Assembly (NCBI RefSeq): GCF_019049255.1
Contig: NZ_JAGMUJ010000084.1
Location: 1-64,000, forward strand
DNA length: 64,000 bases
Direction of reading: 5' to 3'
Origin: Streptomyces sp. AC558_RSS880
Lineage (GTDB): Bacteria > Actinomycetota > Actinomycetes > Streptomycetales > Streptomycetaceae
Positions 34,186-43,048 of this stretch are shown here, one piece after another. Every line of letters starts with the position of its first letter. The first letter of the stretch is position 1. The notes below the pieces were generated by a model. That model had not been told where the DNA came from. It did not search any database and saw only the letters and a program-made list of their open reading frames with translations. The position numbers and the translations under genes are program-made.

Positions 34186-34890
34186 GTGACCACCTTCCGC
34201 ATCAGCCCCGCCGTCGCGGACGCCTTCCCCGACACCCTCATCGCCGTCGTCATCGCCACCGGCCTGCGCGGCCACGAACCCTGGCCGGCCACCACCACCG
34301 CCCTGGAGAGCCTGGAGCAGCAGCTCGCCAGCGGCACCTGGCAGCCCGCCGACGAGAACGATCCCCGCATCGAGGCATGGCACACCGCCTACCGCTCCTT
34401 CGGCACCAACCCCCGCCGCATCCGCCCCAGCGTCGACGCTCTCGGCCGCCGCATGGCCAAGAAGGGCAGCCTGCCCCGGATCAACCCGGCCGTCGACTCC
34501 TACAACGCCGTCTCCGTCCGCCACGGCCTGCCCGCCGGCGCCTTCGACCTCGACCACGTCACCGGCGACGTCGACATCCGCCACGCCGACGGCACCGAGA
34601 CCTTCACCCCGCTCGGCGAACCCGGCACCACCGAACACCCCGAGCCCGGCGAGATCATCTACACCGACACCACCGACGTACTGACCCGCCACTGGAACCA
34701 CCGTGACGCCCACCGCACCCGCGTCACCGAGAACTCCGCCCACGTCGCCTTCGTCCTCGAAACCCTCCACGCCACCCGCGACGGACACCTCCTCAAGACC
34801 GCCGCCGCAGAACTGCAGGAACTGCTCACCCCGCACACCGACCAGACGCAGGTGCTCTACCTCACCCGGGAACACCCGGAGGCCGCCTGA
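34186..34890 (+). CDS. B3/B4 tRNA-binding domain protein
   Basis: The 234-residue protein starts at GTG 34186 (VTTFRISPAVADAFPDTL). It matches the B3/B4 domain of phenylalanyl-tRNA synthetase beta subunit as a free-standing protein: WHTAYRSFGTNPRRIRPSVD, LPRINPAVDSYNAVSVRHGL and a C-terminal HWNHRDAHRTRVTE. Stand-alone B3/B4 proteins are proposed to trans-edit mischarged tRNA or bind nucleotides, but most are uncharacterised. It is short of a clear ribosome site and adjoins the tpg remnant. Third-position GC is strong, so it looks intact and expressed. Confidence 0.82.
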   Translation: MTTFRISPAVADAFPDTLIAVVIATGLRGHEPWPATTTALESLEQQLASGTWQPADENDPRIEAWHTAYRSFGTNPRRIRPSVDALGRRMAKKGSLPRINPAVDSYNAVSVRHGLPAGAFDLDHVTGDVDIRHADGTETFTPLGEPGTTEHPEPGEIIYTDTTDVLTRHWNHRDAHRTRVTENSAHVAFVLETLHATRDGHLLKTAAAELQELLTPHTDQTQVLYLTREHPEAA

Positions 34891-34969
34891 ATTCAAGTCG
34901 TCCGCGAACCTGAGGTGTTGCACATGGCCGTGATCAAGCAGCCTGAAGCGGGCGGCTGGGCTTGGCGGG

Positions 34970-35130
34970 TCATGCGGCCAGGGCGAGGTTGTGCATGCGG
35001 GCGACGGCGTGGTGGAGGCCGTCGCCGTACTGCCGGCAGTCGCGGAGGATCTTGTAGTTCTTCATACGGGAGAAGACGTGCTCGACGCGTGCGCGGACTG
35101 TGCGGTGGGTGGTGTTGTCCTCCTCCTCAC
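34970..35130 (-). mobile_element. IS5-family transposase C-terminal fragment
   Basis: Reverse frame: TTHRTVRARVEHVFSRMKNY, KILRDCRQYGDGLHHAVARM, HNLALAA then stop. This is the conserved end of an IS5-group DDE transposase (the VEHxFxRMK Glu helix). It is a different subgroup from the element at 12.8 kb. Upstream is lost; 35131-35376 shows nothing recognisable. Confidence 0.7.
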
Positions 35131-35376
35131 CCTTCACCCGAAAACTGCGTCATCCGCAGCCCCGTGAACGTCTCCACCCACACCCGTTCAGCACGGAACA
35201 TCGCGGCCATACCTAGGAGATGCCCAGCTCACGGCCTTGTGCAACACCCTTTGAAGGTTGTCCCGCAACTGACCGGGCGCTACGGCGAGGACGGTTCGGC
35301 GGGGCCGGTACGGTGTCTGTGACTGTTCCTTGTGCGGCACCGGCTCGGGGACGGTGCGGGCGGGGGCCGGGCGGAG

Positions 35377-35820
35377 TCAGCCGGTGACCTCGTACTGACC
35401 GACTTCGAGGAACCAGCGCATCTCCTCGGGGTCGCTGGTGCCGAGGACGGAACGGATGGCCGTCTTCAGCGCCGGGCTGGTGGTGGGCATGGAGTAGAGC
35501 TGGGCGAGGGCGACACGGTCGTCCTGGGCCTGTGCGAGGCGGTAGCCGCTCTCCAGGAAAGCGCGCATGTCCTCGACCGTGCCGTTCAGGGCCGCCCGGC
35601 CCTTGTCCATCACCTCCGAGCCGGCCTGCGGCAGGGACATGAGCTGGACGATCGCGACTCGCAGGTCGTTGACGTCGTCCTCGTCGTCCACGACCACGGT
35701 GGAGGCGAATGCGGGTGCGGGCGCCGTACCGGAGGCCAGCGCGGGAGTGGCGAACGTGAAGACTGTGGCAGCGGCGGCTACGGTCACGGCGGCGGTCATC
35801 GCGGTGCGGGGTGCTTTCAT
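35377..35820 (-). CDS. Secreted ALF-repeat protein
   Basis: The 147-residue product has a Sec signal (APRTAMTAAVTVAAAATVFT, cleavage near LASGTA) and two ALF (alanine-leucine-phenylalanine) repeats: KGRAALNGTVEDMRAFLESG followed by LAQAQDDRVALAQ, and LKTAIRSVLGTSDPEEMRWF followed by LEVGQYEVTG. ALF repeats normally occur in long arrays in secreted actinobacterial toxins and surface proteins. Here only a mini-array with no toxin domain is present, and it ends with a clean stop. It may be a stand-alone secreted adaptor or what is left of a larger toxin. IS fragments lie on both sides. Confidence 0.78.
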   Translation of the reverse strand: MKAPRTAMTAAVTVAAAATVFTFATPALASGTAPAPAFASTVVVDDEDDVNDLRVAIVQLMSLPQAGSEVMDKGRAALNGTVEDMRAFLESGYRLAQAQDDRVALAQLYSMPTTSPALKTAIRSVLGTSDPEEMRWFLEVGQYEVTG

Positions 35821-35894
35821 GGTGAACTCCCGTGTTCGGATGGGCTGTTGTGCTACCTGAGGCTAGATTGGAAACGAGGGCTGCACCACAGGAT

Positions 35895-36372
35895 TTACCA
35901 GGTGAGGGGTGCCGTGCGTGTGCTGTCCGTCGCCTCCGGCGGCGTCTCCGTCGTGCTCGGTGTCCCCGTGTTGTGCCCGGCGTCGTCCAGGACTGGTGGG
36001 GCGCTCGTCGGCCGCCCTGGCTTGACTCTGTCGAGGATGTCGCCGAGCTTCTTGATGTCGACGTGCACCAACTCGCCGGGCTTTTCGCGTGCGTAGCGGC
36101 GGATGACCCGGCCGGTGGCCTGGTCCGGATGGGCCAGGCCGTAACGGGTCAGCACGCGGTGCACGGTCGAGGGCGCCAGGTGCAGCAGGTGGGCGATGCG
36201 GGCCGGGCCCCAGCGGCGTGCGAGACGGACCTTGATGATCCGGCGTTCGGTGCGGGTCGGGGTGCGGCGCGGGCTGATGTGCGGGCGGGAGGAGCGGTCG
36301 CACATCCCGGCTTCGCCGAAACGCTGGTAGCGGTCGGCCCAGCGCTGGGCGGTGATGGGCGAGGACGGAGAT
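35895..36372 (-). mobile_element. IS481-family transposase fragment
   Basis: Reverse frame: TAQRWADRYQRFGEAGMCDR, RPHISPRRTPTRTERRIIKV, RRWGPARIAHLLHLAPSTVH, and GELVHVDIKKLGDI. This is the N-terminal half of an IS481 transposase, up to the first catalytic Asp (HVDIKKLG). The remainder of the DDE domain is absent. Its upstream boundary at about 36372 joins unrelated sequence that I do not recognise (to about 36640). Confidence 0.78.
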
Positions 36373-36641
36373 CGCGGCCTGGGTGCCGGTGACCAGATCG
36401 CGGGCGGGCTCCGCGTCCTTCCCGGCGGCATCGAGGCGGTCTTCGAAGCCGGGGTGCTCGTAGGCGATCAGTTCGACGTCGGCGGCGGACCGCAGGAGGC
36501 GCGGATCCGCCTCACGGGAGGTCCTCGGGCCGAGGCGGGCGGCGGCCTGCGCGGCGGCGATCAGGGCGACAGCGGAGAGGACGGCGGCCGCGAACTGAGC
36601 AGATGTGGTCGAGCTGTTCCGCGGCCTCACTTGGTCAACCG

Positions 36642-37763
36642 ATGAAAAGCGGGTCCTTATACCCCCTCGATCCGATTCCGGCGCCGGCCGACGGCTGTGG
36701 GCGGGAGCTGGTGCACACCGGCGGGCGGCTGTTCTTCACCAGCCGGCCGGCCGCGTCGTCCGAGGGCTGCGCCGACGCGCTGGGCAGTGTCGGCGTCGCC
36801 GCGACGGCCGAGGGCGGCAAGGCCAGGGAGGTCATGTACTCGAGCAGCCCGATCCATCTCGAGGGAGGGCCCGGAGGTCTGCTGGTGACCGCTCCGGAGC
36901 GCTGGTCCCCGACCGCCGACCCCGACCTGGGGATCTACCGGGTGACGGACGGGGCGGACGGGAACCTGCTGGAGTTCCTGGGCGAGCGCCGGTTCACCGA
37001 GGACGGCACGGACCGGGGCATGGACTTCCGGGACGCCGACTTCTCCGCGGACGGCTCCGTCCTCGCGGTGGCCGACGGGGTCCGGGGGACCATGCTGCTC
37101 GGCGGCCAGGACGCCCGCTTCCTCGAGAACCCCTACGCGCCGCTGCCGGAGGGCGTGGCGCCCACGGCCGTCGCCTTCAGTCCCGACGGCAAGTGGTTCG
37201 CCCAAGGCGGCGCGGCGTCGGGCGATGCCGCCGACCTGACCCTGGCGTTCGCCGACCCGTCGGTCGAGCGGCAGCCGCTGCGCATCAGCTTCGAGGACGA
37301 GGCCGCGGGCCACCGCGTCGTCCCGCGGGGCATGGAGTTCTCCGGGGACGGACAACAGCTCTTCGTCGTGACCTCCAACCAGGAGGGCACCAGGTTCTGG
37401 CTGCACACGATCCAGACCCGGGAGGCCCTGGCCCCGTCGCGCTTCGTGGACGTGACGCACGGCCCGGCCGTCGCCGGGGGGCCGTTCAGGGTGACCGGAC
37501 GACTGGACCTGGACGGACTGGCACCCACCGAGGCGCCGCGGATCACGGTGCAGCGGCTGAACGGCCTGGAGGTCGCCGACCTGCCGTCGGTTCCGGTCGC
37601 CGAGGACGGAACGTTCGTCCTGGAGGACGTCCTGCCGGACCGGGTCGGGGACGTCCACTACGTGCTCGGCTACGCGGGTGACGAGGTCCACTACCGCTCG
37701 GAGCACTGGCTTGTGGTGGACACGGTCAAGGCGTCGAACACGGTGACCCGCGGCGGCCGGTAG
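36642..37763 (+). CDS. Beta-propeller and Ig-like protein, probably 5' truncated
   Basis: A 373-residue frame with repeated propeller blades (DFRDADFSADGSVLAVAD, PTAVAFSPDGKWFAQGG, RGMEFSGDGQQLFVVTSN) and an Ig-like C-terminal module (RVTGRLDLDGLAPTEAPRIT, HYVLGYAGDEVHYRSEHWLV). Similar Streptomyces proteins are exported and about twice as long, with a signal peptide and more blades upstream. Here the frame begins inside the propeller, just after IS481-derived sequence, so the 5' half is probably lost. The given ATG is only the first available. Confidence 0.6.
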   Translation: MKSGSLYPLDPIPAPADGCGRELVHTGGRLFFTSRPAASSEGCADALGSVGVAATAEGGKAREVMYSSSPIHLEGGPGGLLVTAPERWSPTADPDLGIYRVTDGADGNLLEFLGERRFTEDGTDRGMDFRDADFSADGSVLAVADGVRGTMLLGGQDARFLENPYAPLPEGVAPTAVAFSPDGKWFAQGGAASGDAADLTLAFADPSVERQPLRISFEDEAAGHRVVPRGMEFSGDGQQLFVVTSNQEGTRFWLHTIQTREALAPSRFVDVTHGPAVAGGPFRVTGRLDLDGLAPTEAPRITVQRLNGLEVADLPSVPVAEDGTFVLEDVLPDRVGDVHYVLGYAGDEVHYRSEHWLVVDTVKASNTVTRGGR

Positions 37764-37779
37764 TCGGCGCGCGGCGCGG

Positions 37780-37860
37780 CGGGCTTCCTCGGCGGCCCGG
37801 CGGATCATGTCGAAGGCGAGCGGCCCCGGCGGGCGTCCGAGGTGTTCGTGCAGTCTTGTT
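37780..37860 (-). pseudogene. Fragment resembling an AlbA_2/Schlafen ATP-binding protein N terminus
   Basis: The reverse frame contains RLHEHLGRPPGPLAFDMIRR, close to the opening segment (RLHExLGxPPGxL) of Streptomyces AlbA_2-domain helix-turn-helix proteins. Nothing of the domain follows. No other gene is seen between 37764 and 38064. Confidence 0.3.
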
Positions 37861-38064
37861 CGGCACGAGCCGGACCGGGGCCGTCGACGACGCGCTCTGC
37901 CGGTCCACCGATGTCGACGACTGCCCGCCGCGCACCCCGAGGCCGACTGCGCTCCCCGCTCGCCGCGCCGGCGAAGCAGGCTGCCCCGGCCTGACCCGGG
38001 CCGCTGCTCGCCGACGCCGCCTCTCCCCCGTGTCCGGCGGGAGGGGCGGCGTCGCGGTGTGTGG

Positions 38065-38352
38065 TCAGACGCGGCGGCGGAACAGGGCACGACGGGGCTT
38101 GCCCGGCTCCTGGCCGCGGTCGCCCTCCGAAGCCGGCTGCATGGCGGCCTGCTCGCGTGCGGTGTCGGCGGCTTCCCGCCGGGCGACGTCGTCGGCGTGG
38201 CAGGGACCGCACACGGACAGGTCACCGGCCTTCGGCACCTGACTGTGCAGGGTGGTCTCCTCCCACCACTGGTCGGTGGACTTCTGCCCGCACCGTTTGC
38301 ACACCGGCCGCCGCGCCTCCCGCTCAGCCGCCCTGCACCGTTCTTCATACAC
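38065..38352 (-). CDS. Small zinc-ribbon-like protein
   Basis: The 95-residue product (MYEERCRAAEREARRPVCKR) contains CKRC and CGPC pairs 29 residues apart, a four-cysteine pattern that could bind zinc, and a charged Ala/Glu/Arg C-terminal helix (ADDVARREAADTAREQAAM). Similar short proteins are common in Streptomyces plasmids and chromosome arms; function unknown. The start is uncertain because sequence upstream belongs to an IS remnant on the other strand. Confidence 0.55.
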   Translation of the reverse strand: MYEERCRAAEREARRPVCKRCGQKSTDQWWEETTLHSQVPKAGDLSVCGPCHADDVARREAADTAREQAAMQPASEGDRGQEPGKPRRALFRRRV

Positions 38353-38353
38353 A

Positions 38354-38564
38354 CATCGAGGCCCACCACCACGTCCGCGACACCGCGTTCGCCGAAGACG
38401 CCTCGAAGATCCGCACCGGCCACGGCCCGGCCCACATGGCCGCCCTTGGCAACTTCGCGATCAGCACCCTGCGCAGGAACGGACACCGCAGCATCGCAGC
38501 CGGGCTCCGCCACCTCTCCCACCAACCTCACACCCGCCCGCTCAATCTGACCGGGCACATGTGA
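38354..38564 (+). mobile_element. ISAs1-family transposase C-terminal fragment
   Basis: Frame: IEAHHHVRDTAFAEDASKIR, TGHGPAHMAALGNFAISTLR, then NIAAxLRH-like GHRSIAAGLRHLSHQPHTRP and stop. This is the conserved HHVRDVTFxEDxSxxRTG...MAxLRNxAI end of ISAs1/H-repeat transposases. N-terminal and central parts are missing. Confidence 0.75.
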
Positions 38565-38579
38565 ATACTCACCACAAGA

Positions 38580-38783
38580 CTGTGGACGGACCTGCTCGCG
38601 CAGTACGGGCTGCGTGCCGAGGAGGTCACCGTGCTGGACTCGCCCGAGGAGGGCAACCAGGCCTCCTACCGGCTCTTCCAGGTCCGCAGGCCGGCCCGGA
38701 TCACCTCTCGTCCCCGTACGGCCCAGCCGCCCATCGCCCACGCGGCGGCCGGGGTCGGCGCGGTGGAGAGTGATTGTCCATAG
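38580..38783 (+). pseudogene. C-terminal scrap of an unidentified protein
   Basis: A frame without a start reads WTDLLAQYGLRAEEVTVLDS, PEEGNQASYRLFQVRRPARI then stop. The GLRAEEV...YRLFQVRRP pattern looks like the last strands of a class I methyltransferase-type protein but is too short to assign. It is wedged between two remnants. Confidence 0.3.
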
Positions 38784-38795
38784 TTGTGGATCAGT

Positions 38796-39161
38796 TCAGC
38801 CTTCTCGGTCCTGGCCCGGGAGCTCGGCTGCCGACTGGGCGCGCAGGCGTCTGATCTCGGCGATGAGGCGAGGCACGGCTTCGCGGGCGGTGGCGATGAA
38901 CTGCGCGTTCTCGTCCCAGCGGGCGTCGGCGGTGTCGACGTAGCGGGGTTGCTGGACCAGGGTCGCGGCCACGATCTCGCGATGGTCGAAGGCCGGCCAG
39001 CGCTCACCGAGGCCGGTGTCGGGCGTGGTGCCCACGGCGACGAGGTTCATGGCGTACTCGTCGTCGAGGTTGCGGACGAACCAGGGGCCTGGGGTCGCTG
39101 CCTGTACGAGTTCGTCGAGTTCGTCGAGTTCGTCGTCGGTGAGCGGTTCCGGGGTGGTCAT
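38796..39161 (-). CDS. Hypothetical protein of phage/plasmid type
   Basis: The 121-residue acidic protein (LTDDELDELDELVQAATPGP, WFVRNLDDEYAMNLVAVG, NAQFIATAREAVPRLIAEIR) has the ATPGPW...xxFIAxARxxVPxLIxEIxRL layout common in small proteins of actinophages and integrative elements, role unknown. The C-terminal helix is coiled-coil-like. Its ATG overlaps by one base the stop of the IS256 remnant (TGATG), so translation may now depend on whatever transcript crosses that remnant. Confidence 0.6.
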   Translation of the reverse strand: MTTPEPLTDDELDELDELVQAATPGPWFVRNLDDEYAMNLVAVGTTPDTGLGERWPAFDHREIVAATLVQQPRYVDTADARWDENAQFIATAREAVPRLIAEIRRLRAQSAAELPGQDREG

Positions 39162-39385
39162 CAGGCCACGAGTTCCTCTCGTTCCACAAGCTGGCCGTTC
39201 TCGAATCTCGCACCCGTGCGGACCAGCGGGACCAGGTGGGCACCGGTGATCGTGCGCCGGCGCGCTTGGGCAGACTCGATGAGTTTGAATACCATCGCGA
39301 GCGCGGCTGCGCGGCTACCGGCGCCGCGGGTGCCCTTGGTCCGCAGCTTGACCAACGCCTCGACCGGGCTGGTCCACAGGTCTTG
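39161..39385 (-). mobile_element. IS256-family transposase C-terminal fragment
   Basis: Reverse frame: DLWTSPVEALVKLRTKGTRG, AALAMVFKLIESAQARRRTI, TGAHLVPLVRTGARFENGQL and stop. The ALxxVFKLIESAQxRWRxxxxPHLVxLVRAGARFxxGxLVER ending is characteristic of actinobacterial IS256 transposases. The rest of the element is absent. Confidence 0.7.
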
Positions 39386-39506
39386 AGCATTGCTCTCCGG
39401 CCTCGGCAGGACGCACGGAACTTGCGCTTCCTCTGCTGAGCTGGAAGGACTTTCACTACCCTCAGGATGAACCTGACTGCACGCAGACAATTTCGTGGGG
39501 GTCGCG

Positions 39507-39860
39507 ATGCTGGGACGTACCTTGTGCACCTTCGCCGCCGCCATCCTGCTCTCCGGGGCGGCGCTCGTCGCAACACCGCACGAGGCCAGAGCTGCGGACT
39601 TCTGCGGATGGCGGCCACTCACCACGGACCGGGCGACCGCGATGGTGCTGAAGGCGGGGGCGGCCGTGCACGATGGGCCTCTTGCCAAGTGCCCGATCCA
39701 AGATCGTCTTGGTGAAGGCGGGTCACTGACCAACATCCTCTGCCAGTACGTGAATGACCGATACCGCAATCTCTGGTACTACGCGGACGAGGGCTGGGTG
39801 TACAGCCCGTACCTCGAGAATGTGACCGGGGAGTCCGTGCCGACCTGCCCCTGGCCGTAA
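39507..39860 (+). CDS. Small secreted SH3-like protein
   Basis: The 117-residue product has a Sec signal (TLCTFAAAILLSGAALVATP, cleavage near ARAADFC) and a mature domain of about 88 residues with four cysteines. The end, LWYYADEGWVYSPYLEN, is typical of bacterial SH3-like domains (W-V-x-x-x-Y-L). Such proteins bind peptidoglycan or partner enzymes outside the cell. Start ATG 39507 follows GGGG; a GTG at 39495 is possible. No operon partners. Confidence 0.72.
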   Translation: MLGRTLCTFAAAILLSGAALVATPHEARAADFCGWRPLTTDRATAMVLKAGAAVHDGPLAKCPIQDRLGEGGSLTNILCQYVNDRYRNLWYYADEGWVYSPYLENVTGESVPTCPWP

Positions 39861-39883
39861 GACGCACCGCCGTCCGTGATCGA

Positions 39884-40375
39884 GCGCTTCCTACCGACGC
39901 CGAGAGCCACACCTTCCGTCTCAACGGCGGGCAGATCACCGTCGACGCGGCCGACGACGAGCGCCTGTTGTGGGTACTGCGCGACCTGCTGGGCGTCACC
40001 GGTCCCGAGTACGGCTGCGGCGTCAACGTCCGCAAGGCGTGCACCAGCCACCTCAACGGCAAGGCGGTCAACCCCTGCGCGATCCCCGTCGGCGGGTTGA
40101 AGGCGACCGACGAGGTCACCACGATCGAGGGGCTGCCGGCCACGGTGGGCGCGGACCTGCACCCGATGCAGCAGGCCTGGCTCGACCAGGACGTGGCCCG
40201 GTGCGGCTCCTGCCAGCCCGGCCAGATCATGACGGCCGTCGCTGTCGTACGCCGCGCCGCTGCGGAAGGCCGTGAGATCACCGACGCCGATCTCGACGGC
40301 ATCCGCAACATCTGCCGCTGCGGCACCTGCTTCCGCATCCGCGGAGCCCTCAAGGCCGGCGCCGCGATGATGTGA
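39884..40375 (+). pseudogene. 2Fe-2S subunit of a xanthine-dehydrogenase-type oxidoreductase, degraded
   Basis: The frame (TDAESHTFRLNGGQITVDAA, RLLWVLRDLLGVTGPEYGCG, LHPMQQAWLDQDVARCGSCQ, IRNICRCGTC) is an IorA/CoxS-type small subunit with two 2Fe-2S clusters. Two defects show decay. No start codon precedes the conserved N terminus. In the first cluster motif C-x4-C-x2-C, the second Cys is Arg (CGC at the NVRKAC segment where NVCKAC is expected), while CGSC and CRC of the second cluster remain. The catalytic molybdenum subunit that should follow is absent. Confidence 0.8.
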
Positions 40376-40421
40376 GGAGGGTGTCCCAGCCGGCCGGGCC
40401 GTCGGTCCGGCTGTGCCCACT

Positions 40422-41936
40422 TCAGTGCTTGCAGGGCTCGTACGCGAACCAGTCGAAGTGAACGGTGCCGGCCGAGGCGTACATGCCGATGACCCGGCCG
40501 GTGAAGCCTCCGGCGACCTCCGTGGACAGGTACCGGCCGTCCAGCGAGGCGAGTTCGACGTACGTGCCGTCCGGTTCCTCGACACCGATCGAGAGGATGT
40601 CGGGGCCGGTGCGTGCGTCGTTCACCGTGCGCGCGGCGGCCGCCTCGACGCGGAGCACCACAGGTCCGGCAGGGACCGGCCGGGATGCCACGACCGTGTT
40701 CGACGGGCCGATGCGGACGCGCACCTGCACCTGGTCGGCCGAGACCTCGATGTCGTAGTGGTGCTGCTCGTCCAGGCGGACGGCCAGGCCACCACGTCCT
40801 CGGCCCGCGTCGACCAGGGCGCGTGCCCGGCAGGACAGGTGCTGCTGCCGCCGGCCCAGGAACGTCACGCCGTTGTCGTCGAGCGATCCGCCCCGTGCGT
40901 GCAGGGTCAGCCAGCCGGGCCGTTCCCGCGTGGTGCAGTCCTCCAGGATGCGCTGACGCGGGGAGATCCAGTACGGGGCCAGGTCGCCGGCGTCGAAGTC
41001 GTCCCGGCCCGGCACGACGGCAGGGGGCTGCAGCGGCCAGGGCGGTGCCGGTATGTCGGGCGAGAGTTCACCGACGACCGGCCAGCCGTCGGCCCAGTCG
41101 AGGGGCGCCAGGAACGTCTCCCTGCCGAGTACGTGCCATCCGGGGGTGCCGCCCTGCGGACGCACGCCGAGCAGCACCATCCACCACGAGCCGTCGGGCG
41201 CTTGCACCAGGTCCGCGTGGCCGGTGTTCTGGATGGGGTGGTCGGAGCCCCGGTGGGTCAGGATGGGGTTGGCCGGGCAAGGCTCGAACGGGCCGCCCGG
41301 CGTGCGGCCCCGGGCGATGGAGACGCTGTGGGAGCGCTCGGTGCCGCCCTCGGCGATGAGCAGGTACCAGTAGTCGCCGATCTTGTACAGGTGCGGTGCT
41401 TCCGGTGCCTTGGCACCCGGGGTGCCGGACCAGAGCTTGCGCGGCGGACCGAAGGTCTCCCCGGTGTGGGGGTCGATGCGGACCTGTGAGACTCCGGCGG
41501 TGGTGCACCAGCAGTTGCCGTCGTCGTCCCAGGCGATGTCCGGGTCGATGCCGTGCACCCCGGGCAGCCGGATCGGGTCGGACCAGGGGCCGGCCGGGTC
41601 GGTGGCCGTGAACAGCAGGTTGCCGTCGCCGCTCACATTCGTCACGATCAGCCAGAAGCGGCCGTCATGGTGACGCAGCGTGGGCGCGTAGATCCCTCCC
41701 GAGGAAGCCGTGTCGTGGGGCAGGCGCAACTGACTCGGGCGGTCCAGTGCATTGCCGATCTGGGTCCAGTGCACCAGGTCCCGGCTGTGGAACACGGGCA
41801 CGCCGGGGAAGTACTCGAAGCTGGAACACGCGAGGTAGTAGTCCTCCCCCACCCGGCAGACGGACGGATCGGGGTGGAAGCCGGGGATCACGGGGTTGCT
41901 GAGGGTGCCGCCCGTCTCGGGCACACGGAAATCCAC
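40422..41936 (-). CDS. GH43 beta-xylosidase / alpha-L-arabinofuranosidase
   Basis: The 504-residue enzyme starts at GTG 41936, seven bases after GAGGA. It has the five-bladed GH43 propeller with D23 in GFHPDPS (general base), HGIDPDIAW (pKa-modulating Asp) and KAPEAPHLYK (general acid Glu), then a C-terminal beta-sandwich of the GH43_12 / concanavalin type (GGLAVRLDEQHHYDIEVS, HFDWFAYEP). This architecture is that of xylan and arabino-oligosaccharide exo-hydrolases. There is no signal peptide, so it acts in the cytoplasm on imported oligomers. No transporter adjoins it. The regulator is not evident. Confidence 0.93.
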   Translation of the reverse strand: MDFRVPETGGTLSNPVIPGFHPDPSVCRVGEDYYLACSSFEYFPGVPVFHSRDLVHWTQIGNALDRPSQLRLPHDTASSGGIYAPTLRHHDGRFWLIVTNVSGDGNLLFTATDPAGPWSDPIRLPGVHGIDPDIAWDDDGNCWCTTAGVSQVRIDPHTGETFGPPRKLWSGTPGAKAPEAPHLYKIGDYWYLLIAEGGTERSHSVSIARGRTPGGPFEPCPANPILTHRGSDHPIQNTGHADLVQAPDGSWWMVLLGVRPQGGTPGWHVLGRETFLAPLDWADGWPVVGELSPDIPAPPWPLQPPAVVPGRDDFDAGDLAPYWISPRQRILEDCTTRERPGWLTLHARGGSLDDNGVTFLGRRQQHLSCRARALVDAGRGRGGLAVRLDEQHHYDIEVSADQVQVRVRIGPSNTVVASRPVPAGPVVLRVEAAAARTVNDARTGPDILSIGVEEPDGTYVELASLDGRYLSTEVAGGFTGRVIGMYASAGTVHFDWFAYEPCKH

Positions 41937-42369
41937 GAAAGTTCCTCTCTTTCGCACGGACAGTTCCTCGGAGGCCAAGACAGCATCTCCATTGGCCCGT
42001 CATCCTGACGAACGCAGCCACGCCATGGCCCACCTGGACGACGAACGCCGCGCTACGGACCGACGGAGCCGCGGGTGCGAGGGGGAATCCGTCTCCTCAC
42101 GGGAAGCCAGGGTGAGAGCGGGGAGCATGCTGCTGATCGGATGGGCGTCAGCAAGCAGTCGCCTTGGGGCAACCGCCTGATACGGGCCGTGGATCACCCA
42201 CTGGACGTCGTGTCCGGTGCGCAGCAAACTGCGGGCCGGCTTGCCCTCGATCGCGGTCCCCAAGACGACACCGCCACCCGGCTCACCGCCGAGGCCGGAG
42301 GAACCTGGCGCCACCACGCCGCCGGGGAGCACGCACGGTGACACCCTCTCGACGGCGGACGCGGGCCGG
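41937..42369. other. Intergenic region upstream of GH43, no gene seen
   Basis: 433 bases between the GH43 start and the TetR 3' end contain no frame with recognisable content. It should include the GH43 promoter, but I could not identify convincing elements. Confidence 0.4.
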
Positions 42370-42996
42370 TCACACGAGCCTTTCGCCCCGCAGGTACGCA
42401 CCCGCGCGCGCCGCAGCCGCGGCGGCCTCGGCGGCCTGGTCCGCGGCTGCTTCGTCGAGGGGGGCGCCGCTGGTCAGCAGGCGGTAGTAGAGGGGGGCGG
42501 AGACGGCGCGGATCACCTCATGGGTGTCGGTGCCCTCGGGGACCTCGCCCCGGTCGACGGCCTGCTGGACGCAGGGTGCCCACTCCTTGACGCGGATGTC
42601 GTAGAAGTGGTGCAAGGCCTCGGCCGTCTTCGGCTCGCAGGTGGCGGCCGCGATCACCGCCTTGAACAACGCCCCCTGCCGCGGATCGGCCAAGGTGCGC
42701 TGCACGAGCCGGGCGTTGGCCTTGAGGTCGCCGAGCAGCGAGCCCGTCTCGGTACGCGGCAGTGACTGCTCGGCCATGTCCATCAGCAGGTCGGCCACCA
42801 AGCCGGTCACTGTTCCCCAGCGGCGGTAGACGGTCGTCTTGCCCACCTCGGCACGGCGCGCGATCTCGGCGAGGTCCAGGTGGGCGAAGCCCCGCTCGGC
42901 CAGGGAGTCCCCGGCCGCTTGCAGCACCGCCGCCCGCACCCGCGCCGTGCGCCCTCCCGGGCGGACCATCCCGGGCTCCGCACTCACTGAACTCAT
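42370..42996 (-). CDS. TetR family transcriptional regulator
   Basis: The 208-residue protein has a TetR helix-turn-helix (about residues 18-62: AAVLQAAGDSLAERGFAHLD, EIARRAEVGKTTVYRRWG) and a TetR_C_16-like ligand domain. An Ala-rich C-terminal helix (AAADQAAEAAAAAARAGAYL) is likely part of the dimer interface. It is divergent from an aldo-keto reductase. Two 24-bp sites of the same design (42995-43018 and 43049-43072) lie between them; one overlaps its own start codon, giving autorepression. Confidence 0.9.
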   Translation of the reverse strand: MSSVSAEPGMVRPGGRTARVRAAVLQAAGDSLAERGFAHLDLAEIARRAEVGKTTVYRRWGTVTGLVADLLMDMAEQSLPRTETGSLLGDLKANARLVQRTLADPRQGALFKAVIAAATCEPKTAEALHHFYDIRVKEWAPCVQQAVDRGEVPEGTDTHEVIRAVSAPLYYRLLTSGAPLDEAAADQAAEAAAAAARAGAYLRGERLV

Positions 42997-43018
42997 AACG
43001 GGACCCCAGTTTCGTTAA
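42995..43018. promoter_or_regulatory. TetR operator, proximal copy
   Basis: TAACGG, AC, G and CGTTA occur at the same spacing as in the site at 43049. It overlaps the TetR start codon. Confidence 0.65.
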
Positions 43019-43048
43019 TTGCTTGCGCCTGCTACCTTGGTCACCACA

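Noticed and set aside
32737..34923. Reverse open frame of 728 residues across a pectate lyase and the B3/B4 gene
   Set aside because: Only the 33835-34173 segment has recognisable (Tpg-like) sequence; the rest is antisense to real genes.
36657..38741. Very long reverse-strand open frame of about 690 residues
   Set aside because: It is antisense to the beta-propeller gene, its composition is Arg/Gly/Pro-rich without domains, and GC-rich third positions of the real gene keep the opposite frame open by chance.
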